Source of the DNA: an uncultured Flaviramulus sp. | GTDB taxonomy: Bacteria; Bacteroidota; Bacteroidia; Flavobacteriales; Flavobacteriaceae | Length of the DNA: 62,918 bases | Direction of reading: 5' to 3' | Assembly: GCA_947487155.1 (NCBI GenBank) | Contig: CANKVS010000017.1 | Location: 1-62,918, forward strand | Shown here: in pieces, positions 8,203-17,627 of the stretch | How positions within the stretch are numbered: position 1 is the first letter of the stretch | How the letters are laid out: each line of letters starts with the position of its first letter | Program-made: the position numbers and the translations under genes | Notes under the pieces: model-generated | Told to the model about the DNA's origin: nothing | The model's input: the letters and a program-made list of their open reading frames with translations, nothing else | The model's database searches: none

Positions 8203-8994
8203 ATGAAGAGATGTTTTTTAGTTTTTGTGCTAGTCGTTAACGCAACGTTCATGTCTTGTATCACTAATAAGGATGTTGTTTATTTACAAGATAAAGGCAC
8301 AGTAGTTAATGATTCCCTTTCAGTAAAAGAGCTATCAAAACCTTATAGAGTTCAGGTTAACGATATTTTAAGTATTAATGTAAAAGCATTAGACGAAGAG
8401 CTTGTAGCTATATTTAACCCTATAGAAGGAGCCGAATCTGGAGGAGGAGAAGGGAGTCTTTATTTTAGTGGTTTTACTGTTGATTTACATGGAAATATTA
8501 AATTCCCTGTTTTAGGAGAAATTAATGTCTTAGGATTTACTATTGATGAGATAGAACGTAGAGTGAAGAAAGAATTATTAAATCAATATTTTAAGGAAAC
8601 GGCCGAACTATTTGTTAGAGTTAAGTTATCTGGGTTACGATACACTGTTACAGGCGAAGTAGGAGGTTCTGGTGTTTATACCTTATTTCAAGATAGAGTA
8701 AATATTATTGAAGCTTTAGCCAATGCAGGTGATATTGCGCAAACTGGAGATAGAAAAGATGTTTTAGTTGTTAGGCAATATCCAGACGGGCAAAAAATTC
8801 ATCATATAGACCTAACAGATATTAGGGCTATGCAATCCCCATTTTATTATATTCAGCCCAATGACATTATTTTGGTTAAGCCTTTAAAACGTAAAGTAAT
8901 TGGAGCAGGACAAACTGTTACGCAGAACTTAACAACTATAGCTTCCATTTTGTCAGTATTGGTATCCACGTATTTTTTAACAAAGAATCTTTAA
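8203..8994 (+). CDS. wza: Polysaccharide export lipoprotein, Wza/GumB type
   Basis: This is an outer-membrane secretin-like channel or its periplasmic ring for export of a surface polysaccharide. I choose the ATG at 8203 because it gives a clean lipoprotein signal: Lys-Arg, a hydrophobic core and FMSC with the lipidated Cys at residue 19; the ATG at 8161 would bury this behind 14 extra residues. The poly-export domain is clear (YRVQVNDILSINV), followed by an SLBB domain (VTGEVGGSGVYTL) and a C-terminal hydrophobic stretch that could be the outer-membrane helix. At 263 residues it is the short Bacteroidota form. It is first in the operon and lies 12 bases before wzc, its usual partner. Confidence 0.93.
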   Translation: MKRCFLVFVLVVNATFMSCITNKDVVYLQDKGTVVNDSLSVKELSKPYRVQVNDILSINVKALDEELVAIFNPIEGAESGGGEGSLYFSGFTVDLHGNIKFPVLGEINVLGFTIDEIERRVKKELLNQYFKETAELFVRVKLSGLRYTVTGEVGGSGVYTLFQDRVNIIEALANAGDIAQTGDRKDVLVVRQYPDGQKIHHIDLTDIRAMQSPFYYIQPNDIILVKPLKRKVIGAGQTVTQNLTTIASILSVLVSTYFLTKNL

Positions 8995-9006
8995 ATACTT
9001 TTTATT

Positions 9007-11472
9007 ATGGAAGAAGAGTTCGATGTTTCAGAATCAAAATCGCTATCCTCATTCGATATTAAAGCTTTTTTAATTAGAGTTTTAAGTTATTGGAAACTAT
9101 TTCTATTGTTTATTGGTTTAGGCGTTTTTATAGTATATCAGCAAAATATTCGGAAGCAACAATCTTATAGACTGAGTACACAAATTTCTGTTGAAGAAGA
9201 ATCAAATCCATTATTTACATCAACAACTAGCTTAACGTTTAATTGGGGAGGGGTGTCTGGGAAAGTACAAACAATAATGACTTCTTTAAGATCGCGTTCA
9301 ATACACGAAAAAGTAGTAAATAATCTTCAATTTTATAAAACATATTTAAGGCAATCAAGATTTAGAAAAGATGATATTTACACAAGTGCGCCGTTTGAAA
9401 TTGATCTTGTTTTAAATACTAATCAAGTACTTAATCATCTTATAAAAATAACTTTTTTAAATACTAATACATATGAACTCTCCATTAATTTTGAATCTAC
9501 TTTAGTAAATACCCAAAATTTTACTAATAAGAAAAAATCTAGTCTAAATGTTGATTTAGGTGAGTTAAAAAAACAATTTAATTTAAGTGACACCATAAAC
9601 CTTCCTTATATTAATGGAGTTATAAAAATACCTGAAGGCAGAAATGTTATTGCAGGAGAAGAGTATTTTATAGAGTTTAATGATTTTGATGCAGTTGTTT
9701 CAAAATATAGAAATAAATTAAGCATAAGCAACCCTAAAAATTCTGCTATTTTAAATTTGAGTATGGCAGATGTAAATAAGGCTAAAATAGTTGATTACTT
9801 AAATGAGACCGTTAGGGTTTTAAGTGAAGATCAATTAAATAGAAAAAACCAATTTGTTACAAATACAATTAATTTTATTGATGCTCAATTAGATCGTGTA
9901 AAATCTCAACTTACGTTAAATGCAGATTCATTAAATAATTATAAACAAAAAAATAAGATATTTAATTTAAATGATGAAGGCGTTGCTATTAATGATAAGC
10001 TCACAGTGTTTGAATCAGAGAAAGATGATATAGAAAGAAAGTTGGCATATTATAATAGCTTAAAAAACTATTTAAAAACTAGTGATACTTTTACAGAATT
10101 ACCTGCACCTTCTATTGCTGGAATTGAAGAAACTAATATACTTTCTAATATAAGTAGGATTAATGAATTGTCGGTGCAAAAATCTAAATACGAATCTACC
10201 GTTAGAAAAGGTGCCACTATTTTTGATGACCTAAATAGGCAAATAAATGGATTGAAAATGGTTCTTTTTGAAAATATTAGCTCAGCATCAAATGAGTTAA
10301 AAAGGGAGTTGAAAATTGCAAATACTAAGATAGCGATTGAAGATGCTAAAATAAGAAAGTTGCCTAAGTCTCAACAAAAATTATTTGATATTCAAAGGCA
10401 ATATTCGTTAAGCGAACAAACATATAATGTGTTTTTAGCTAAACGTGGAGAGGCAGATATTATAAAATCTGCTAGTGTTTCAGATATTTTAATAATAGAT
10501 GTAGCAAAAGATACAGGAGCTATACCAATAGATTTAAAGTTAAGTTCAAGATATTTGTTTGCAATTATAGGAGGGATTCTACCACCGTTATTACTAGCTT
10601 TTTTATTAACGTTTTTTGATACTAAATTGCACAACCCACAAGTTTTAGAAAATTTGTCTAAAATACCTTTACTAGGTGTTGTTGGGAAAAGTACTTTAGA
10701 TAATAATTTAATAGTTCATTTAAAACCCAAATCAACTATAGCAGAAGCGTTTAGGTCCATTCGGTCTAGCTTGCAATATTTTTATAAAAAACACAATTTA
10801 GAAGGCACTAAAACTGTATTAGTAACATCTTCAGTTAGTGGAGAAGGTAAAACATTTTGTTCCATTAATATAGCTACGGTTTTTGCTATGAGTGGAAAAA
10901 AAACAATTCTGGTTGGTTTAGATTTAAGAAAGCCAAAGATATTTGGGGATTTTGAAATTGAAAATGATGTTGGTGTCGTTAATTATTTAATTGGACAGAA
11001 AAGTATAGAGGAGGTTTTACAACAAACAGGCGTATCTAATTTAGATGTTATTACATCTGGACCAATCCCACCAAATCCATCTGAGTTATTAATTGGAGAG
11101 AAAATGGACGATTTAATAATTGCTCTAAAAAAATCTTACGATTATATTGTTTTAGATACTCCTCCAATAGGACTTGTTGCTGATGCTTTAGAGCTTACCG
11201 AATATGCAGATGCTACAGTTTATGTTGTAAGACAAGATTATACGAAAAAAGGAATGATAAACCTTATAAATGATAAATATAACAAAGGGGAAATACAAAA
11301 TATAAGCTTTATATACAATGGCTACAACCAGAAAGGAAAATATGGCTACGGTTACGGTTATGGCTATGGTTACGGCTATGGTTATGGCGGTTATGGTAAT
11401 GGGTATAATGATGATAATTACACCAAAAAAACATTAATAGCTAAGATTAAATCTTTTTTCAAAATAGTTTGA
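9007..11472 (+). CDS. wzc: Polysaccharide co-polymerase and tyrosine autokinase Wzc
   Basis: This inner-membrane tyrosine autokinase controls polysaccharide chain length and export with the Wza channel. In order it has a cytoplasmic N-terminus, a first membrane helix near residues 28-47, a long periplasmic Wzz-like region with coiled coils, a second helix near 515-540 (IIGGILPPLLLAFLLTFF), and a BY-kinase domain. The kinase shows Walker A GEGKT near 614, Walker A' GLDLRKP near 638 and Walker B IVLDTPP near 714. The tail is a striking Tyr-rich cluster, eight Tyr-Gly pairs in a row plus more Tyr, the expected autophosphorylation target. The 6-base coding repeat beneath it could change length in frame. 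Full length (821 residues). Confidence 0.95.
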   Translation: MEEEFDVSESKSLSSFDIKAFLIRVLSYWKLFLLFIGLGVFIVYQQNIRKQQSYRLSTQISVEEESNPLFTSTTSLTFNWGGVSGKVQTIMTSLRSRSIHEKVVNNLQFYKTYLRQSRFRKDDIYTSAPFEIDLVLNTNQVLNHLIKITFLNTNTYELSINFESTLVNTQNFTNKKKSSLNVDLGELKKQFNLSDTINLPYINGVIKIPEGRNVIAGEEYFIEFNDFDAVVSKYRNKLSISNPKNSAILNLSMADVNKAKIVDYLNETVRVLSEDQLNRKNQFVTNTINFIDAQLDRVKSQLTLNADSLNNYKQKNKIFNLNDEGVAINDKLTVFESEKDDIERKLAYYNSLKNYLKTSDTFTELPAPSIAGIEETNILSNISRINELSVQKSKYESTVRKGATIFDDLNRQINGLKMVLFENISSASNELKRELKIANTKIAIEDAKIRKLPKSQQKLFDIQRQYSLSEQTYNVFLAKRGEADIIKSASVSDILIIDVAKDTGAIPIDLKLSSRYLFAIIGGILPPLLLAFLLTFFDTKLHNPQVLENLSKIPLLGVVGKSTLDNNLIVHLKPKSTIAEAFRSIRSSLQYFYKKHNLEGTKTVLVTSSVSGEGKTFCSINIATVFAMSGKKTILVGLDLRKPKIFGDFEIENDVGVVNYLIGQKSIEEVLQQTGVSNLDVITSGPIPPNPSELLIGEKMDDLIIALKKSYDYIVLDTPPIGLVADALELTEYADATVYVVRQDYTKKGMINLINDKYNKGEIQNISFIYNGYNQKGKYGYGYGYGYGYGYGYGGYGNGYNDDNYTKKTLIAKIKSFFKIV
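11341..11388 (+). repeat. In-frame (TAY GGY)8 tandem repeat in the wzc tail
   Basis: Eight consecutive Tyr-Gly codon pairs (TAT/TAC followed by GGT/GGC) form a 48-base repeat with a 6-base period. Gain or loss of a unit keeps the reading frame and changes the number of phosphorylatable tyrosines in the Wzc tail. Two more Gly-Tyr motifs follow up to 11409. Confidence 0.9.
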
Positions 11473-11512
11473 CGAATAAATTTTTTAGAAATAAAAATAA
11501 ATTATAATTGTA

Positions 11513-12385
11513 TTGAATAATAACAACGATAATTGGCTTTATACCATTTCGCCTAAACAAAAATTGATAAACTTAAACCTGAAAGAGATTTGGGATTATC
11601 GTGATTTACTTTTTTTGTTTGTAAAACGTAATATTATTACAGTATATAAGCAAACAATTCTAGGGCCATTATGGTATTTTATACAACCACTTTTTACTTC
11701 TGTAATTTTTACATTAATATTTAATAATATGGCAAATATACCAACGGGTGATGGTGTACCACCATTTTTGTTTAATCTAGCAGGAATTACAAGTTGGAAC
11801 TATTTTAAAGAATGTTTAACAGGAACAAGTAATACATTTGCTCAAAATCAAGGCATATTTGGTAAAGTGTATTTTCCGCGAGTTATTGTGCCATTGTCAA
11901 CGGTTATTACTAATTTATTTAAGTTTGGAATACAGTTGTTGGTGTTTGTTGGTTTTTATATGTATTATGTTTTCTTTTCAAATGTTGAATTAATCATAGA
12001 GCCTACTAAGGCTATAGTGGCCTTGCCAATTATTATAATTTTAATGGGACTTTTAGGTTTAGGTTTAGGCATGATAATATCTTCTATGACAACTAAATAT
12101 CGCGATTTAAAAATTTTAGTTGCTTTTGGAGTACAGTTATTAATGTATGGTTCTGCAGTAATGTATCCGTTATCATATTTTAAACAAAAGCTTCCAGAAA
12201 TATCTTGGGTAGTAGAATATAATCCAATGACTACAATTATTGAAGCATTTAGATATATGGCTTTAGGCGTTGGTGACTATTCATTATTAAAAATGATTTA
12301 TGCTATTGTAATTTGTCTTGTACTGTTTTTATTTGGGCTTATTATGTTTAATAGAACAGAAAAAAGTTTTATAGATACTATTTAA
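11513..12385 (+). CDS. wzm: ABC-2 polysaccharide exporter permease Wzm
   Basis: This is the membrane subunit of the ABC transporter that carries lipid-linked polysaccharide across the inner membrane. It is 290 residues with six hydrophobic segments and the family block YKQTILGPLWYFIQPL at residues 45-60; the region AFGVQLLMYGSAVMYPLSYF is typical of the Wzm/TagG family. The start is a TTG at 11513, since no ATG lies near the N-terminus and the Asn-rich start followed by WLYTISPKQKL fits relatives. Its stop codon overlaps the ATG of the ATPase gene by one base (TAATG), so the two subunits are translationally coupled. Confidence 0.94.
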   Translation: MNNNNDNWLYTISPKQKLINLNLKEIWDYRDLLFLFVKRNIITVYKQTILGPLWYFIQPLFTSVIFTLIFNNMANIPTGDGVPPFLFNLAGITSWNYFKECLTGTSNTFAQNQGIFGKVYFPRVIVPLSTVITNLFKFGIQLLVFVGFYMYYVFFSNVELIIEPTKAIVALPIIIILMGLLGLGLGMIISSMTTKYRDLKILVAFGVQLLMYGSAVMYPLSYFKQKLPEISWVVEYNPMTTIIEAFRYMALGVGDYSLLKMIYAIVICLVLFLFGLIMFNRTEKSFIDTI

Positions 12386-13650
12386 TGGAAAAAGAAATAA
12401 TCTTAAAAGCAGAAAATGTGTCTAAACAATACCGTTTAGGGCTTGTTGGTACAGGTACTATTGGTCATGATTTAAATAGATGGTGGTATAAAATTAGAGG
12501 AAAAGAAGACCCATATTTAAAAGTTGGAGATAGTAACGACCGTAGTATTAAAGGGCAGTCAGAATATGTTTGGGCATTACAAGATGTAGATTTTGAAGTA
12601 AAACAAGGTGAGGTTTTAGGGATAATAGGGAAAAATGGTGCAGGAAAATCTACACTTTTAAAAATATTATCAAAGGTAACGGGACCAACAACAGGAGAAA
12701 TTAAAACAAAAGGAAGAATTGCTTCGTTATTGGAAGTAGGTACTGGTTTTCATCCAGAAATGACGGGAAAAGAAAATATATTCTTGAATGGTGCTATTCT
12801 AGGGATGACCAAAAAAGAAATACAATCTAAGCTAGATGAAATAATAGCGTTTTCTGGTTGCGAACGCTATATTGATACACCTGTAAAACGATATTCTTCT
12901 GGGATGACAGTACGTTTGGCATTTGCCGTAGCTGCTCATTTAGACCCAGATATTTTAGTTATAGATGAGGTTTTAGCAGTAGGAGATGCCGAATTTCAAA
13001 ACAAAGCCATAGGTAAAATGCAAGACATAAGTGGTAGTAACGGCAGAACGGTTTTATTTGTAAGCCATAACATGGCAGCTATAAAAACGTTATGTACAAA
13101 AGCTATTGTATTAGAGCATGGAAAAGTTAAATTTAGAGGAACTGCCGACCAAGCAGTTGATTTTTATTTAACAAATGATATTACCAGTAGTGGTGAACAT
13201 TATGCCTATGAGGAATCAAAAAAGCCTTCAGATGTTTTAAGTGTTTCTGTTATAGACAATAAAGGCGAGTTATGTAGCATGTTTGCGTTTAACCATAAAA
13301 TTAAGTTAAAAATTAAGGTTAGAGTTTCAGAAACGCATTTGCCTTTGGCTGTTTTAGGCTTTAGAGTTATTGATCAATTTGAAAGAGCTATTTTTACATC
13401 TGAGATAAACTTAAGAGATTTTATTGATTCTTCTGGAGTGTATAGTTTTAATATAAGTTTACCATTTAGTACGTTAGTACCAAATGATTATAGGGTTCAT
13501 GTGGCCTTTCATATTCCTCACCAACAACTAATTAGTAATTTAGAAAGCGTGGTGAGTTTTAATATAGAAGAGACAGGTTCAGAATTTCATAAGTATGCAG
13601 GGTTAGATTATGGTTGTGTAGTTTTAGATAGTCAATGGTCTTTAGATTAA
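12385..13650 (+). CDS. wzt: ABC exporter ATPase Wzt with C-terminal carbohydrate-binding domain
   Basis: This is the ATPase subunit that powers Wzm. The nucleotide-binding domain has Walker A IGKNGAGKST near residues 81-90, signature YSSGM near 170 and Walker B ILVIDE near 190. The N-terminus has the loop insertion (VGTGTIGHDLNRWWY) seen in polysaccharide ATPases. Residues from about 270 to 421 form an extra beta-rich domain as in Wzt proteins that recognise a terminal cap on the glycan before export. That suggests the glycan carries such a cap, and the methyltransferase-like gene just downstream is a candidate to make it. Full length, 421 residues. Confidence 0.93.
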   Translation: MEKEIILKAENVSKQYRLGLVGTGTIGHDLNRWWYKIRGKEDPYLKVGDSNDRSIKGQSEYVWALQDVDFEVKQGEVLGIIGKNGAGKSTLLKILSKVTGPTTGEIKTKGRIASLLEVGTGFHPEMTGKENIFLNGAILGMTKKEIQSKLDEIIAFSGCERYIDTPVKRYSSGMTVRLAFAVAAHLDPDILVIDEVLAVGDAEFQNKAIGKMQDISGSNGRTVLFVSHNMAAIKTLCTKAIVLEHGKVKFRGTADQAVDFYLTNDITSSGEHYAYEESKKPSDVLSVSVIDNKGELCSMFAFNHKIKLKIKVRVSETHLPLAVLGFRVIDQFERAIFTSEINLRDFIDSSGVYSFNISLPFSTLVPNDYRVHVAFHIPHQQLISNLESVVSFNIEETGSEFHKYAGLDYGCVVLDSQWSLD

Positions 13651-13791
13651 AAAAAAGAATCTAAATTTAGGTTGTAAAATAATACAATACAAATAAAACC
13701 CTCAAATAGTAGTTTAAAGTATTAAATTTTAATTGAAAAGACTTCTTTAAATTAATAAGTTATTATAATATAAGTATTTACTTGAAATATT

Positions 13792-14718
13792 ATGTTTAAG
13801 AAAATAAAAAAAATAATTAATCCTGTTACTTTAACAAATGTAAATAATACTAGTAAGGCGGAAGTTTCGCTTGAAAATGTAATGTTACAAAATGGAAAAA
13901 TGTTATCACATTTATTGTGTAAAAAAACAGATATTAATTCTTTAGAAGATGTAGAGTTTAAAGTGTTTTCTCAATGGGGAGATGATGGTATTATTCAATA
14001 TCTAGTAAATATGTTGAATATAGAAACTAAAGTTTTTATTGAGTTTGGTGTAGAGGATTACTTAGAATCAAATACACGTTTTTTATTAATCAATAATAAT
14101 TGGTCTGGATTAATAATGGATGGTAATGATGATCATATTTATAAAATAAAAAATAGCCATTATTATTGGAAATATGATTTAGTTGCCAAACCTGCATTTA
14201 TATCGGCTGAAAATGTTAATGATTTAATAGAACTTGAAGATATTAAAGGAGAGATAGGACTTTTGCATATAGATATTGACGGTAATGATTATTGGGTTTG
14301 GAAATCTATAAAGGTTGTAAACCCAATAATTGTTATAGTTGAATATAATAGTGTTTTTGGTAAAAATAGAGCTATTACTGTGCCATATAATCCTAGTTTT
14401 GTTAGAACTAATGCTCATTATAGTGGTTTATATGCAGGAGCATCATTGATGGCTTTGTGTGACCTTGCCGAAGAGAAAGGATATGCATTTGTTGGATGTA
14501 ATAGTGCAGGTAATAATGCCTATTTTGTTAAAAAGGAATCTTTAAAAAATATTAATATTAAAGCATTAACTTTGGATGAGGGTTTTGTAGATTCTAAATT
14601 TAGAGAATCTAGAAATGAACAAGGAGAATTAAATTATTTAAAAGGGAAAGAAAGAATAAAAGAGCTACAGGGATTACCTATATATAACACAAGGTTAAAC
14701 AAAATAGAAAATTTATAA
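13792..14718 (+). CDS. Methyltransferase-like protein of unknown substrate
   Basis: I do not recognise a named family, but the 308-residue protein looks like a FkbM-related SAM-methyltransferase fold. A motif-I-like FIEFGVEDYLESNTRFLL lies near residues 82-99, and LLHIDIDGNDYWVWK near 157-171 resembles the acidic post-core strand. The block VFSQWGDDGIIQYL just before it is common in sugar-locus proteins of this kind. No membrane segment or signal peptide is seen. It sits after a 141-base gap behind the Wzt gene and overlaps the aminotransferase start by one base. Methylation of a sugar, possibly the chain-end cap read by the Wzt C-terminal domain, is inference only. Confidence 0.6.
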   Translation: MFKKIKKIINPVTLTNVNNTSKAEVSLENVMLQNGKMLSHLLCKKTDINSLEDVEFKVFSQWGDDGIIQYLVNMLNIETKVFIEFGVEDYLESNTRFLLINNNWSGLIMDGNDDHIYKIKNSHYYWKYDLVAKPAFISAENVNDLIELEDIKGEIGLLHIDIDGNDYWVWKSIKVVNPIIVIVEYNSVFGKNRAITVPYNPSFVRTNAHYSGLYAGASLMALCDLAEEKGYAFVGCNSAGNNAYFVKKESLKNINIKALTLDEGFVDSKFRESRNEQGELNYLKGKERIKELQGLPIYNTRLNKIENL

Positions 14719-15821
14719 TGACAGAAATTAAATACCCTGTTTATCAACCTAGTTTAAATGGAAATGAGAAGAAATATGTAAATGAATGTTTAGACTCTTC
14801 ATGGATTTCTAGTAAAGGTAAATTTGTAAATCAATTTGAAACTAGTTTTGCAAAATATATAGGGGCTAATTTTAGTGCTTCAGTTTGTAATGGTACCGTT
14901 GCTTTACACTTAGCATTAGTGGCTTTAGGTATTGGCGAAGGTGATGAGGTTATTGTGCCTACGCTTACCTATATAGCTTCGGTTAATGCAATAACATACA
15001 CAGGGGCTAAACCTATTTTTGTTGATTCGTTAGATGATACTTGGCAAATAGATCCAAAAGATGTTGAGAAGAAAATAACCCATGCTACAAAGGCTGTTAT
15101 GTGTGTGCATTTATATGGACACCCTTGTGAAATGGATAGCTTGATTGATATTACTAGAAAAAATGGATTATTCTTAGTTGAAGATTGTGCTGAAGCTATT
15201 GGCTCAAAATACAAAGGAAAATATGTTGGTACATTTGGAGATATATCTACGTTTAGTTTTTATGGAAATAAAACCATTACAACAGGTGAAGGAGGTATGG
15301 TTGTTACTAATGATGCTACTCTGTATGATAGATTAGTTCATTTAAAAGGGCAGGGTTTAGCAAAATATAGAGAGTATTGGCATGATGCAATAGGATATAA
15401 TTATAGAATGACCAATATATGTGCGGCTATAGGTTTAGCACAATTAGAACAGATTGAAGGCATAATTGCTAAGAAAATTCAGATAGCAGATTGGTATAGA
15501 GAAGGTTTTGAAAATTCGAAGTTTGAGTTACATAAAGAAAAAGAAAACACATTACATTCTTATTGGATGTGTACAGTACTTGTTCCAGAAACATTAGATA
15601 GAGAAGAATTAAAATTATATTTAGCCGAAAGAGGAATAGAAACACGGCCAATGTTTTATCCTATTCATACCATGCCAATATATTCTAAGAAATTTGTAAA
15701 ACATCAAATAGCAGAAAGTTTAGCTAGAAAAGGTATTAATCTTCCAAGTTATCCAAGTTTAAGTAAAAGCAATGTTCTCGAAATAGTTAACTGCCTAAAG
15801 TCATTTCAAAAAATAGGATAG
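14718..15821 (+). CDS. per: GDP-perosamine synthase-like aminotransferase (DegT/DnrJ)
   Basis: This PLP-dependent sugar aminotransferase of the DegT/DnrJ/EryC1/StrS family is 367 residues. The PLP lysine is K185 in FSFYGNK, followed by TITTGEGGMV, and the cofactor-binding Asp is D156 in VEDCAEA. These blocks match perosamine synthases (RfbE/Per), which aminate GDP-4-keto-6-deoxy-D-mannose. The presence of gmd, which makes that substrate, 1.8 kb downstream supports the assignment, and a NeuD/PerB-like acetyltransferase follows by one base. A different 4-amino sugar cannot be excluded from sequence alone. The start overlaps the previous stop codon by one base. Confidence 0.82.
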   Translation: MTEIKYPVYQPSLNGNEKKYVNECLDSSWISSKGKFVNQFETSFAKYIGANFSASVCNGTVALHLALVALGIGEGDEVIVPTLTYIASVNAITYTGAKPIFVDSLDDTWQIDPKDVEKKITHATKAVMCVHLYGHPCEMDSLIDITRKNGLFLVEDCAEAIGSKYKGKYVGTFGDISTFSFYGNKTITTGEGGMVVTNDATLYDRLVHLKGQGLAKYREYWHDAIGYNYRMTNICAAIGLAQLEQIEGIIAKKIQIADWYREGFENSKFELHKEKENTLHSYWMCTVLVPETLDREELKLYLAERGIETRPMFYPIHTMPIYSKKFVKHQIAESLARKGINLPSYPSLSKSNVLEIVNCLKSFQKIG

Positions 15822-15822
15822 A

Positions 15823-16437
15823 ATGAGTAATTCACTATATATATTTGGAGCAGGCGGACATACTAGATCTTTAATTTCGTTATTAAAAAAATGTAACTTT
15901 GATATTGCTGGTATTTATGATAAAACATATTCAAAGGATAATAAAGAAATAATTGGTGAAGTAGAATTAATTGGTAATTTGCCTCAATATATTCCAAATA
16001 ATAATATAATTCTTTCTTATGGTGATAATAAAAAAAGAAAAGAACTTTTTATAAAATACTTCAAAGATGTTTTAAAAAAGAACATTTATCATTCAACTTG
16101 CTATATAGATGAAACAGTGGTATTGGGACAATCAAATTTTATTTTTTCAAAATCAGTAATAAACTCTAATGTATTTATAGGAGATAACAATATAATAAAT
16201 ACAGGGGCTATTATAGAACACGAAGTAGAAATAGGTTCTCATAATCACATTTCAGTTGGTTCAATTATTTGTGGTAGAGTTAAAATTGGGAATGAATGTT
16301 TTATAGGTGCTGGTGCTGTAATAAATGATAAAGTTTCGATTGGTAATGGTGTAACAATTGGATCAAATTCAACAGTTATAAAATCAATTTTCGAACCAGG
16401 CACTTATGTTGGATCTCCAGTAAAAAAAATTAAATGA
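15823..16437 (+). CDS. NeuD/PglD-type sugar N-acyltransferase
   Basis: This 204-residue acyltransferase has an N-terminal Rossmann-like sugar-binding half (LYIFGAGGHTRSLISLL) and a C-terminal left-handed beta-helix of hexapeptide repeats, for example NTGAIIEHEVEIGSHNHIS and GAGAVINDKVSIGN. The presumed catalytic His is in IEHEVEIG. The family acetylates the amino group of nucleotide-linked amino sugars. Sitting one base behind the perosamine-synthase-like gene, it most likely makes GDP-N-acetyl-perosamine (PerB role); this is inference from context. The stop overlaps the next start (ATGA). Confidence 0.85.
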   Translation: MSNSLYIFGAGGHTRSLISLLKKCNFDIAGIYDKTYSKDNKEIIGEVELIGNLPQYIPNNNIILSYGDNKKRKELFIKYFKDVLKKNIYHSTCYIDETVVLGQSNFIFSKSVINSNVFIGDNNIINTGAIIEHEVEIGSHNHISVGSIICGRVKIGNECFIGAGAVINDKVSIGNGVTIGSNSTVIKSIFEPGTYVGSPVKKIK

Positions 16438-17627
16438 ATATTTTAATTAATATACCAAATATAAGCAAAGCTAATGGAGGTGTTTATCAATATTCTATTG
16501 CTTTGTTGCAAATTTTAGCAAAAGCAAAATTACCTTCTCATTTTTTTATTTTTTGTAATAACCCAGAGCAAGATGTTCTAACCATAATCAATTCAAATTC
16601 AAATTTCAATTTAGTTAATTGTAAGACGCCTAAATATTCGCGATTAAGTAATATTACTTTCAAAATATTAAATATTCTTTTTAATATTTTAAAAATAAAA
16701 AAGAGATTAAAAAGAAAAGATATATATGATATAATTATTAAGATTTATAAAATTGATATAATACATTCTCCTGTACAAGATATAGTTGTAAAAAACCATA
16801 TTAAGAAAATATCGACATTGCACGATGTTCAAGAATTACATTTTCCTGAGTTTTTCACATCTGCAGAGAGAGCACATAGAGCATTTAACTATAAAAAAGC
16901 TATTGATTATGCTGATGCTGTATTAGTTAGTTATAATCATATTAAGAATGATATAATAAAATATTTTGATAAAGAGGAATCACAAATCCATACAATACTC
17001 TTAGATATGGAAGACTTATGGTTTAATCGCATAAATAAAAGAGATAAAAACATTTTATGTAAGTATGATTTACCTAAAGAGTTTTTGCTTTATCCTGCCT
17101 CTTCTTGGAAACATAAAAATCATTTAATATTACTTCAAGCTGTAAAAAATGTAGATGATGTAAAACTTATATGTACAGGACATAAAACAGATTACTATAT
17201 TAATGAGATTGAACCTTACATAATATCTAATAAATTAGAAAATAGAATAAAATTTTTAGGCATTGTAAGTGATAATGAATTATTTGAATTATACAATACA
17301 TGTAAAGCAGTTATTGTTCCCACATTATATGAAGCTGGTAGTTTTCCTTTGATGGAAAGTATTTTAATGAATATTCCTGTTATTTGTTCAAATGTAACAT
17401 CTTTACCAGAAACAATTGGAGATAATCGTTTTGTTTTTAACCCCTTAGATGTTAATGATATAATCGATAAAATTAATAAAATTTGGTTTGATAAAGTTTT
17501 TATAAGAGATAATTTAGAATTATTGAAAATTCAATCAGAAAGACTTAAAAATAATAATGCAGCTTCAAAAATTTATAAAATTTATGAAGATATAATGAAC
17601 TTTAACGATGACTTGGGAGAAAAATAA
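16434..17627 (+). CDS. Glycosyltransferase family 4
   Basis: This retaining GT-B glycosyltransferase has 397 residues. The N-terminal domain begins [16 protein letters not shown]. The C-terminal donor domain shows [13 protein letters not shown] and the EX7E motif EAGSFPLME near residues 300-308. The transferred sugar is unknown. Base composition is visibly more A/T-rich than its neighbours, with long A/T runs around 16660-16750, as if the gene came from elsewhere. It overlaps the preceding gene by 4 bases and gmd by 20 bases. Confidence 0.85.
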   Translation: MNILINIPNISKANGGVYQYSIALLQILAKAKLPSHFFIFCNNPEQDVLTIINSNSNFNLVNCKTPKYSRLSNITFKILNILFNILKIKKRLKRKDIYDIIIKIYKIDIIHSPVQDIVVKNHIKKISTLHDVQELHFPEFFTSAERAHRAFNYKKAIDYADAVLVSYNHIKNDIIKYFDKEESQIHTILLDMEDLWFNRINKRDKNILCKYDLPKEFLLYPASSWKHKNHLILLQAVKNVDDVKLICTGHKTDYYINEIEPYIISNKLENRIKFLGIVSDNELFELYNTCKAVIVPTLYEAGSFPLMESILMNIPVICSNVTSLPETIGDNRFVFNPLDVNDIIDKINKIWFDKVFIRDNLELLKIQSERLKNNNAASKIYKIYEDIMNFNDDLGEK

